A stretch of DNA of 64,000 nt from Thalassia testudinum. Lineage: Eukaryota; Streptophyta; Magnoliopsida; Alismatales; Hydrocharitaceae. The stretch covers positions 39,631,001-39,695,000 of the forward strand of contig JAZHRO010000003.1 in NCBI GenBank assembly GCA_037157565.1. Reading direction: 5' to 3'. Made by a program: the position numbers and the translations under genes. Every line of letters begins with the position of its first letter. Within the stretch, counting starts at the first letter, position 1. The notes beneath the pieces were generated by a model. It did no database searches. It was not told the origin of the DNA and saw nothing but the letters and a program-made list of their open reading frames with translations. This document shows, one piece after another, positions 23,520 to 33,399 of the stretch.

Positions 23520-24474
23520 TCCTCGACCAGAGGCTCCAAGGGATCGTGTTCCTCAACCCAGTCGCAATCGAAAGACTTGGTCACCTTGAAGATATCCAAC
23601 TGCATCTTTCTCTCTCTGAAGGTGATTTCCATGCATCTTGTGTCACAATCGATGTTTGCCTTAGCCGTAGCTAGGAAAGGTCTACCTAGGATGATGGGTG
23701 TGTTCTGTAGCTGCTCAGGGACTTCCATGTCGAGCACTAAGAAGTTGACCAGAAAATAGAAGTCCTTGACCTGAACAATCATGTCCTCGACAACCCCCTT
23801 CAAGGTTTTCACATATCTATCAGCCAACTGCACGGTAATAGGTGTGGGCATCAACTCTCCAAATCAAAATTGATGATATAGGGTCATCAGAATTAAATTG
23901 ATTTAAAAACCTAGCTCCAAGAGTGCTCTAACAAATGTCATGCCCCAATATTGCAGGATATTAGTGGTGCTTTTGGGTTAGTATGTTCGAGCGGAAGGTT
24001 GCTCAATATTATGGATCTCGCTTGCACTGAGAGCACAACCTTCCTAGGTGCTTGGTGTCGTGGCTTATGCTTTGGTGTATAGGAATCCTTTAAAAACTTA
24101 GCATAAGCCGGAGTGTGCTTGACTGCCTCGAGGAGTGGGATATTAATCTGAACCTGCTTAAAAATCTCCAGAAGCCCCTCATTCTCCACAACAATTTTCT
24201 TTTTCTTTATCTTCTCCAAGGCCTCGGGATATGGTGTTTGAATGTGACTAGGGTCTATTTCCAAGTCCTTGGGTTTTCCCTGCACCTCTTCAGTGTCGGG
24301 TATCTCACGGGGTGAAGTCACAAGAGGGGTCTGCCACTTGTGATCCTGGGTTTGGGTGCCGCTTCTCAAGGTCACCACATTAGCAGAGGCATTAGGACCA
24401 TGGGTTGATCCTTGAGAAGAAGAGGAAGAAGAAGCATCGAACCCAGGGGGTGTTTGTGGGGCTGGCTGGACCAT
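23399..24474 (-). pseudogene. pol: E4 gag-protease junction and protease, broken
   Basis: From 24474 the frame holds a Ser-rich linker, VVTLRSGTQ, PYPEALEK and LPLEHTNPKAPLISCNIGA, then a stop near 23938. The protease active site, expected as LLDLGA, reads LLELGF followed by a stop near 23910: the catalytic Asp is Glu. The core resumes at 23854 with PITVQLADRYVK, YFLVNFLVLDMEVP and [18 protein letters not shown]. Its order matches E6, which has an intact LLDLGAS. It would have processed the polyprotein. Confidence 0.8.
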
Positions 24475-26065
24475 GTGGGCTTGCCTGGGATTGCCTTGGA
24501 ACCCTTGCGAATTGGGGTGTCTGTTAATTACGTTTCATTACTTCGGCTGTGGTTGAGAAGGAAGGGATCCCTGTTGTTTATAATCTAATAGCTGGCTTAA
24601 CTGTCCCTTCACTAAGGCCATTTCCTCTTGGTGTTTTTGGTTCATGTCAGCCACCATCTTTATCAGGGTATCCATTTAGGTTTTTGGGGGAGGGGCCGCC
24701 CTATTCGGATTATAGGGGGTCTAACCGGTTGACCTTGTTGATAGGAGTCGGGTTTGGCAGTTGGTTTCGCCTGGGCTAGTTCTGAAATTAAGGTTGTTTC
24801 TGGTTCATCCGCAAAGATTGGGTGATTGCGCCAGCCAGCGTTGTAGCTGCTGGAGAAGGGGTCAGGTTTGGAATAACCTTAGATAGCTTGGACATCTTCA
24901 AAGATAAAAGGTGTCGAGGGCGAGGGAAGACAATAATCAGGGGTTGACGGAACAAAGGTCCCTCCCTAGAACATGGTCAGGGGTTTTTCCAGGTGCATCT
25001 GGCTTAGTGTGTAGACCAGGTCCACATTGTGAGCTCCCTTTGCTAGGGAGAGAATCTGTAGTGGGTTTCTAGTTTGGTTCAGCAGTTCATCTATTTTCTT
25101 ATCTACCAATTCCACTCTATCAAATTTCTTAGCAATGATAACCATGTCAACCATTCCAGAATTCGCTTGTACCTCATAGATCCCACCATGGGGTTGACTG
25201 GATCGATTAAACTGGGTCATGGAGGTGTTGTTGTGCGAATTTTCGCTCATAGATTCGAGGAGCTCAAATGCTCTCTCCTCGTCTTTGTTTAGGAAGTTTC
25301 CCCGCATGAGGTATCGACAAAGTTCTAAAGGTTACTGTCCAGACTGTGGTAGAAGATCTGGGCCAATTGCCACCTCGGTATTTCGTGGTGTGGGCATTTC
25401 CTCAATAGTTCATTAAATCTCTCCCACACCTCATGGAACTATTCCCTGCCCTAGAGTGTAAAGGTTGTAATGGCTCTTCTGAGGGCATTGGTCTTGCCTA
25501 TGGGGAAGAATTTCTTTAGAAGTTTGTGCCTCAGTTCTTCCCAGGTGGAGATAGGTCTTCCTAAAGTCCTAAGCCAGTGAGACGCTTTGTCTCTTAGTGA
25601 GAAGGGGAACACCTTGATCAAAACAATGTCTAGGCTATTGTTCCTAGGTTTTACAGCCCGGGTGATCCGGTCAAGTTCCTCTAGGTGTTGGAAGGGGTCC
25701 TCATTTGAGCTCCCATGGAAGTGGCTCTAAATGAGGCTCAGGACGTTTGATTTCAGCTCAAAATCATCTCTCCCCTCGGGGACCCTAAGGTGTGGTTCGA
25801 TCCAAATCATAGAAGGATTGTAGAAGTCATGGAGGGGCCTAGGTTGGCCCTGGAATGGTGGTGGATCAAGTGGTGGTTGTCCTTGTGGGTCCTGCAAAGG
25901 TGGTGGTGGTTGCCTCTGCGGGTTCTGCAACCGGTGTATGGCTTGCATGATAGTGGATCTATTGCTGCTAAAGCTAGTGGTTTGCAATGATCTGGGCTTG
26001 GATGATGGCTATCGTATCTAGTCGAGGTTGGTCTTCAACCTCATCTACTCTAGGTTCAACCATAT
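24475..26065 (-). pseudogene. gag: E4 gag, degenerate
   Basis: Coding-strand order: a Pro/Gln-rich N-terminal part (25987-25800) with a stop just before it near 25990; FELKSNVLSLI, a stop, then SHFHGSSNEDPFQHLEELDRI; SLRDKASHWLRTLGRP; KKFFPIGKTNALRRAI; a stop; and FHEVWERFNELLRKCPHH near 25430. The 25307-24966 piece has GGNFLNKDEERAFELLESMS and a heptad-like helix DMVIIAKKFDRVELVDKKIDE. Near 24660-24560 lies a short coiled coil (MNQKHQEEMALVKGQLSQLL). It is similar to E1 gag along its length. No CCHC knuckle is visible. Confidence 0.8.
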
Positions 26066-27044
26066 CTCTAGCAAGATTAAGTCTCCTGGTTTCCTATCCC
26101 AAAACAAACAGCTTGGGATGAAGTGATCGAGTCTTGTGCATACACTAGAGAAGAATGAAGAGGGATTCGGAGAGAGACAGATGCGAGAAGCGTGTGTGTA
26201 CAACCAAGCAGACAAGCCTAGTCCTTACAGTGTATTCCTTAGGGGACCTAGAAATCACCAAAGGGGCGATCAAGTCTGTAGGCATGGGATCGCCCTAACC
26301 AATGCTAATCTGGCCAGGTTGATTATGATGGGATTATGGGGAAGGTTCTTCATTTGGCTTGCACCTCCTGTTTCGTAGACCCCACAACCATTGTCGTTTG
26401 ACACTTCCTTGTAACCTAGTAACCTGATTCTACTAAGGGAATGAAGGCCAAGTGCCCAGCAAACAAAATCACGCTTCTTGAGACTTAAACCAATCCTACC
26501 TAGGGCACGTTTACTCTTTTTTAATAGGGTTAGGACAATGCTTGTGCTTGGGTTATGTGATGAGGCATTGATTGGGGTGGTGCCTCTTAGTTCTCCAATT
26601 CAAGTGTGTCTGCTCCTAACAAGACATGGTTTTCGAGTAAGAAATTAAGATGTGTCTTTTAATGTTTGTCCTTACTTTCATCTCTTTTAGGGTTGACATG
26701 TCTTAAAGTTTTCAAGCAAGTTTCAAGTGGGCATGCCAAGTTTTGCACACAACTAGTGAGAGTGGATTTCCTTTAACGTGATGAGTCTCTAAAACCCTAA
26801 TGTGCTCATCCTAGTGTTCATGCAATTTCTAACAGATGAGTCAATTTTAGGAGTGAGTGGTGTGGCCCATGTCAATTCACGGTGGCTTCGCAAACACCAC
26901 TCAAGAAAGATTGGGTCTTTAAGAATGTAAGAGTGTTTTCTTTTTTTGGGTGATGAGTTAAGGATGAGAATCTGGCAATCATTCACCATGCCACTTTTTT
27001 CTGATTAAAAATTTTTTTTTGAATTTATTTTTTTGGCAAGCAGA
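26066..27044 (-). other. E4 leader, proximal part
   Basis: Noncoding leader upstream of gag, cut at 27044 by E3. It ends in T-rich sequence (27011-27034). It resumes at 39284-39472 before the PBS. No gene seen. Confidence 0.55.
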
Positions 27045-27784
27045 TGTTGAGAGTGCTAAATTGGGTTTAAGAGTGTTGCGTTGTAGTACGATCAAAAAAG
27101 CATTCAAAACAAATACAATTTTATTACTCAAATATATTCCGAGGTCGAACACAGGGAGCAAATGGAATTCATGCACTAATCTCAAGAATAAATGTCAATT
27201 GAACACATAATACGACTCAAAAACTAATTAGGAGTGTAAAGTATATGAGTATAGACAAAAATAATAGTCAGTCAATTTGACTAAAGAAAAGAATAGGAAT
27301 TCAGATGTCTGATTTTACAATCAAACATCATAAATGACTTTGATACAGTATCCATATTCTTTTCTTCTTCTGATTTCTCTGATGTTGTCTTTCTTCTTCT
27401 TTTTCTTCCTCTTCAGCCTTCAGCCTTCTCTTCTTCTTCTTCTTCTTCCCATCCTTAGGCTTTCTTCTTTTCTTTCTTCTGCGTAAACTTCTTTTTCTCT
27501 TTGCTTGCTTGCCTTAAGCCCTGCGGTGCTCCTCTCCTTCTTCTTCCTGACCACCTCTTCTTCTTCTTCTCTGAATTGGCTAAGTGTGGAGCCAAACTCC
27601 TAAAAGCAAAACCCCTTCCCCTGTGTAGCTTTCCTCTCTTTCCCTCTTCTCTATTTTAGAATCACTCTCCCAGTGCCTTTAACCGGTCGGGTAATTGGAC
27701 CTAATGGAGACCTGGGACTAGGCTCACCGGCATGTGTGCTGAGAGAGGAGTGAAGGTAATCAGGTAGTCGGGTCGTGGCTAGGT

Positions 27785-29896
27785 TGTTGGGAGATCGTAG
27801 ATCGCATTTTTGATAAAAGCGTCGTAGTATAGTTGCGAAATATGATCCAACAAAGATATTATTTTGAAAATAACGAGACTTTGAGTCCTGGTCGTTCGTC
27901 TCTGGGAGGCGTTGTTTTTGTTTTTGAAATCGATCTTAAAGCCACTCTACTTTATTAAAATGGCATGTTGGTGAGTAATATATAGGCGGTTAAAGAACAT
28001 GCACTTAAATCATGCAAATATGATAATCATTTAGCTCAAGGTGATTTCAAACACATAAGAGATATATATATATAAAATGAAATTTCATTCATCATGGGAG
28101 AGTTGTTGCACAAGGAAATCTAGAGGAAAGCTTATACATGAATGCTTAAAATTAAATCTAACTACCAGAAAACGATTGCATACAAGAATCAATGGGGGGA
28201 TTTCGCAGGCATCATTTGGGGAGAAGTAAGACTACTCTACTAAGCAGTAAATGAAAGCAATAAAAATTATGAAGAGCATGATCTAGAGCTAAAAGAATAG
28301 AGGGCATTCAGGGGTGGTCCCCGATGGCCTTAGAGTGGTCGAGAAGAGAATGAGGGGCAGCCAATGTAGCTTAGGTCGACCCTTGGAGAGAGGTAGGGTT
28401 GATCCAGCATCCCGGCATGGTGTCCTCCATGGTGGTGTTAGTGAGCTCGTGGAGGTGGAGTGAGTGGCTAAGTGGAGGTGGCGTGAATGGCACCAACGGA
28501 GAGCAATTGCCAAGGGAGTGAATGGGTGCCAATGGCCACCCATGGCGTCTTTTTATAGACCCAAGGGAAGCTCTCTAGAGAATTATGGAATTCTCTAGAA
28601 GGCCTATGGTGGGAGCTCGTGGGAGAGTGAGAGAGAGAGGGTGGATGGTGGTTTTTAGATCCACCAAATGTGTATCTAAAAATTGAATGGCTCTTGGTTG
28701 CTATTTTTGGAAGCCAAGGCAACCACACATGGTAGAGAGTTCTAGAGAACTCTAGTCTAGATATTTTCGTGTGGATGGTGTGTGTGGGTGTGTCTGGGTG
28801 TGTGTGGGTTGAAACTTAGGTGGCTAGGTTGATTAGGTTGGGTTCTAGTGGGTTTAGGTCAAGGTAGGTCTCAAATTAGGGTTATAAACCCTACTTCACT
28901 AAGCTAAAGTGCAATTAAACTTAATACAAGTTTAATTAGGTGTGTGGAACCTTAATTGAGAGTAAAACAACTCAATTAAGTCAGGTATAGGTCAATTGGA
29001 CTCTTACTGAGTCCAATTGGACAGTGTGTGCTGAGATCAGGGCTCAATTAGACTCAATGAGTCCAATTGAATAGGCTGATGGAATTGACTAAGATCCAAG
29101 TCAATTAGGTTTAGTGAGGACCTAATTAAGTCCTTAGGGAGGTCTAGAGGTGGTGTACTAGGGTTAGGCACCTTAATTTAGGTTCCTATGGGGTTGGAAT
29201 TGGGTTTAGGGACCTAGAGATCCAAGATCAAGGCTTAAATCTCAAAACAGGAATTGGAGAGTAGTATCAGACATCTAATTATAGAATCAGACATCTTATA
29301 CTGAAAAATCAGAAGTCCAGACTTGTTGTCTGGACGTCCAATCAGAGTCAGGAAGGATTTCGGGTTCTGTTTTTGGTATTCTGCAGAAATTGGATGTCTG
29401 ACAAAGTGTCTGGACGTCCAATAACACTGCAGAAGTGGGTTTGAAGTGTACAAGAGTTGGCTAAGGGTCCTGGACGTCTTAAAACTTATCTGGACGTCCA
29501 GAGAAGGGTTGAAACTATGGTTTTAGGGCTTCCTAGGGTGTTGTGACCTAATCTAAGGGTGGCTAAGGCTTGGGGAAGTCTCTAGGCTATCCTAGGGCTA
29601 GGATGTATCTAAGCTCTTCACATTTTACTGCTCTATTTCTACTTAATAGAATAGAAAACATTTAACCCCCTTACATTATTATTCCTACATCTAAACTAGG
29701 CCTTCTGCTCCAGATCTGCTTATTGCCTGCAATCGACATAATACACTTAATCAGCACATTATAACATTATTTTATGCATAGCTAAAGGAAAGCAGTAAAG
29801 ATGTAGATAATGTGTATGCATGCATGAATAACCCTAACTTATGCTAAGTCTTAGCTTAATTTAGGTCAATTAAGACCTATGATTGCTGTGCAATCA
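27785..29896 (-). repeat. Solo LTR S (2.1 kb) nested in the E3 left LTR
   Basis: Starts TGTTGGGAGATCG and ends GTGCAATCA. The empty site is preserved in the right E3 LTR at 37336-37340 as caggt. The flanks of S read taggt (27780-27784) and ctggt (29897-29901), each one change from caggt, supporting a 5 bp duplication. No internal region is present, so it is a recombination remnant. The U5 box cgtcgtagtatagttg is at 27820-27835 and a minus-strand TATA box at 28551-28558. U3 holds hairpins with 11 bp arms (28993-29019; 29045-29069) and three tctggacgtcca sites exactly 80 bp apart (29329, 29409, 29489). Confidence 0.85.
28551..28558 (-). promoter_or_regulatory. TATA box of solo LTR S
   Basis: The plus strand reads gtctttttatagaccc (minus strand GTCTATAAAAAGAC). 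It gives S a minus-strand promoter orientation, the same as the LTR that encloses it. Confidence 0.55.
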
Positions 29897-30919
29897 CTGG
29901 TCCATGTGGGAAGTGCCGCAGACGAGTCGGTTAGAGAGGGGGAGGAGGACCTCACCCTTATTGTCGGAGGTAGTAAGCCTCAAACACAAAATCAATTTAT
30001 GCACACACAGACTCTCTTCCTATTCCGAGGTGGGACTATCCGCCCACCTTCCTTTTGTACGCACAGTAGCAGATGGGGCTTCTAGTTGGCAAGGTTGTAG
30101 AGGTCTTCTACTCTAATTGAGAGCTTGAGTGCATGCGCACCTCAAGGCCACATCGCCTTGGACTATTACCTAGAGTAGCAGCACCTAGAGCGTAGCTTCA
30201 AGCTCGGCAGTAATGGTGGCCGGTGGCTAGATACCCGAAAACATGAGAATGGCCTTGCGGCCTCATCAGACCGCTTAAGGAGTATCGCCAGAGCACAACG
30301 GATGTGATGGGCATGGTTTCGTGGCATGCGGGTGATTGTGGTGGCGTATCTAGGGCTTACTGTGGGCGTGTGAGTTGATGTGCTTGGTGGGATGTTTGGG
30401 TGGTTGATGGAGTGACTGGAGTGGGGTATTGTGATTAGGGAGATGAGGCAGAGGTTGTAGGGTGGTCGGTGAGGTGTATGGTGGTGCGAAGCGATGTAGG
30501 CACCTCGCTGGATGTATCGTCGAAGGTGGAGAAGGTAACGGTGGTCAGTGGCGTCGAGGGTTGGTTTAAGGAAATAAAGAGATGGAAAGAAAGTGGAAGA
30601 GAGAGGGAATCTAATAAACCTAATCTAAGGATGAAAGGAAAGGGAATCCCATGCCGGTATAGTTACCAGACATGGGGAAGACGAAAACCTCCGTAGGTGA
30701 GGCGGTGGCGAAGATGGGGCAGAGGCAACGTCGGCCGGTGTTGCATGACGCGATGAATGAGAGGAAGACAACTTGACCACCGGTATTGTGGTTGGGCGAC
30801 GAGAGAGCGAGGGAGAAATTGTCGACGCTTGCAGAGTTGTTGTGGCCGGAGGGGAGAGAAGAATGGAGGGAATCTGTCCCAATTTCCAGTTGAGGGAATG
30901 CGGTTAGATTTGGGGCTTC

Positions 30920-30926
30920 TTAAATA
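30920..30926 (-). promoter_or_regulatory. TATA-like box of the E3 left LTR
   Basis: The plus strand reads cttcttaaataggtc. The identical string is at 38366-38380 in the right LTR. Confidence 0.45.
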
Positions 30927-31859
30927 GGTCTCTGGAGAGGGATTTGTGCTTGGAACCCAAGCTTCCAAGCAAGGCAGGATCGCTAAAGTTAGCAACTTCA
31001 AAAGACCCAAATCTTTCATGTGTTCGCATGAGAGATTGGGAAGTAATTATGGATCACAGATGGGTTCAGATTGGAGGAGATTACTCAGAGAATCTCCCTT
31101 CCAATTTTGGGAGGGATTCTCTGAGCAATCAAGGGGAAACCTCCTTTCAAAGCTCACCGAAGTAGGATTCCTCTGCTGTAATGGTCGAGGGACCTATTTG
31201 CAAAGATGATGAAGAATCTAGGGGCTAAATGCATGGGTTTTTCAAAGTTAGGGGTAGAAATGTAATCAGACTGGACCTATTTGCAAAGTAGGTCAAAATG
31301 AGTTCCCCTTAGGTCCAAATTTTGCTACAAACCTAATTCCGACTTAAGGAATTCAATGGTGAAGTTGGATTTTGGGTTTGACTATGTTCAACTAGGTAAT
31401 TTATGTAAAATCCCAAATTAGGGCAAATATCTGTCTAAGACCCCATTCTAGGTCAAGATGGGTTCCAATGGACAAATTGAAGATACTAAACCATAAAGGA
31501 TATTTTTATATGATTTTTAGAGGGTTTAGGTGAATTTTATCCTAACCAGAAGCTAGGTTATTCAAGTGGGTCTATTTTAGGATTTCAGGAAGTCATTTAA
31601 TTCTTAAAACTCACACAAACCCTTTTCTATCAATTCCAACCCACTTGTTATCTTATTAAGACCATTTGACCTTTGTTTAGCCCTTGAGAAAACCCATGGT
31701 GTATTGCATTAGTAAAATTATAGTTTTACCCTATTTTCTTTTTTTCCTCTCAGAATGGTTGTGCAGTGAATTAGGGCCTTCAGTAGGTTATGTAGGAGCT
31801 TTTATTCTCTTCATTGGGTCAAAATGAGCTAGTTAGGGCTCATGATGGTGTTCCCATCA

Positions 31860-31875
31860 TACCCTCATGCCTAGC
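31860..31875 (-). promoter_or_regulatory. E3 terminal polypurine tract
   Basis: The minus strand reads CTAGGCATGAGGGTA and abuts the LTR end ATCA. It is nearly identical to the tract of E6 at 58467. Confidence 0.7.
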
Positions 31876-32306
31876 TTTTGCTAGTCCCTTCGCAAAATTT
31901 TAATATTTTAACTTTGATTCTAGACTATGTAATCTTTTTAATGTTCAAAATTGTGATGTGTGCTTTCTTCGATAGATTAGGCTTGAATGCCAAGAGTAGG
32001 CCTAGAGGTACTTGAGTACCAACCATGATTTGGACCTGACCAACTCTAGCCTCAATCTGCTGCGAAGGTTTTTAAGGCCCACAGGAACTATCCTAAGGTT
32101 CGTTAAAATCCGCAGTAAAGCACCCATGCTTGTGACATATTTAGCCTTGGTTCAGTTTGTAGTGCACTTTTGTAAGGGAGAGACAAAGGAATTTTCTTTG
32201 TTTGGAGAGTTTTCTCTCTTTTTTATTTCTATTTCTAGCTTCGGATTGGCTTCACAACTTGGTCTGTATCGGATTCCTAGTCCCCATCATCAATCCTTGA
32301 AGGGTC

Positions 32307-32455
32307 CCTAGCAATCGATGCTTCGGGATATCACCACCCATGGCGACCTCCAGAACCCTGGCTTTCGAGATTTCAAGATAATCCCACCCATGGAATTCTG
32401 TAGCTAAATCTAGACCCTAGCAATCAACATTTTGGGATAATGCCACCCATGGCAT
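32307..32455 (-). repeat. E3 copy of the three-unit 3' noncoding repeat
   Basis: Units begin at 32307, 32357 and 32416 (cctagca, cctggct, cctagca), each ending with a cacccatgg-type segment. Steps are 50 and 59 bp, as in E2 and E6. Confidence 0.8.
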
Positions 32456-32625
32456 CTGAACCAGCACAGGGTGCTTACATTCCCCAAATAGGATATGTAG
32501 ATATCTTAGGAGACAAGCACCGAGGAGAGGATATGTTATTGCGCATCTTTGAGGGGGATTTCCCGCCTCTCCGTGTTGGGAACTTATCCAAATCACCTTG
32601 TGTTGATTTGCCGCTCCAAATCTAG
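32440..32625 (+). other. Antisense ORF of E3, counterpart of the E2 antisense ORF
   Basis: A 61-codon frame with EPAQGAYIPQIGYVDILGD and KHRGEDMLLRIFEGDFPPL, clearly related to the 10089-10295 frame of E2. Many replacements are conservative (K/E, I/L, D/N). No known family; expression unproven. Confidence 0.25.
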
Positions 32626-33170
32626 GCGACTCTTTCAGAATAATTTAAACTCATTTGCGTGATTTTGATACTTATGCGCACTGAACCAGACTGTATGTGG
32701 ATTGGGGATCTCAGGTTTCCAAGTTAATGAGGTTGAATACTCCCTAAACCTTAGACCTAATACCTAAGCTTCACTCTTCACATTTTCCTCAACCTCTTGA
32801 GGACTATCCAGATCTTTGTGGATACTTGAATTTTTAAGCCTATGGTCATAGCCCAAGAGGCCTAAGATCTGCATTCCTGCTAATCTCTTCTATGTTTTCT
32901 TAGCACTTTTTGCTTCTTTCCTTCTTTTGATATGGTCTAGAACTAAGTCAATTCCTTAATTTCTTACTAATGACTATTTATTTTTCAACTTGTGCTTCTT
33001 TCTGACAGTTTTCACTTTTCCACTTTTTTTCGTCTTGATTTGTATGACCTCAAAATTTTCTCTCTCATTTTTTTGTTCTTATTCACAATTTTCTATTTTT
33101 TTGGTATTTTTGGATTATGTGAATTTTTTGTGAGAACCCTTCCAAAGTTTTATTTTTGTATGTTTGCACT

Positions 33171-33213
33171 TTATTACCCCCCATGCCTAAGTTTTGCAAT
33201 GTCCTCATTGTAA
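33171..33213 (-). promoter_or_regulatory. E3 internal polypurine-like motif
   Basis: The plus strand reads ttattaccccccatgcc, then gcaatgtcctcattgtaa. It lies about 1.3 kb upstream of the terminal tract and is the counterpart of 10857, 59744 and 20271. Confidence 0.55.
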
Positions 33214-33399
33214 ATGGAGGGTGTGAAATAGGTTTCTATTTTAGGAATTAGAACAGGATTTATCAGGTGGGCAAATGGGTTAGGGATGACTGTTGCAGAC
33301 GATTTCAAGCTCTGACACATGTACCAAAGGTGGGATCGACTATTCTAAAATTGAACTCAGGGTGCAATAGACGTGAAGTACAAAAGGATAATCAGAAGG

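Larger units (their letters stand above)
27045..31859 (-). repeat. E3 left (3') LTR, split by solo LTR S
   Basis: Starts TGTTGAGAGTGC and ends ttcccatca. The two parts are 27045-27784 and 29897 (or 29902)-31859. The U5 tRNA-Asp-like box cgttgtagtacg is at 27079-27090, the U5 motif gaggtcgaacacagggag at 27141-27158 and a TATA-like ttaaata at 30920-30926 (minus strand TATTTAA). Confidence 0.85.
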
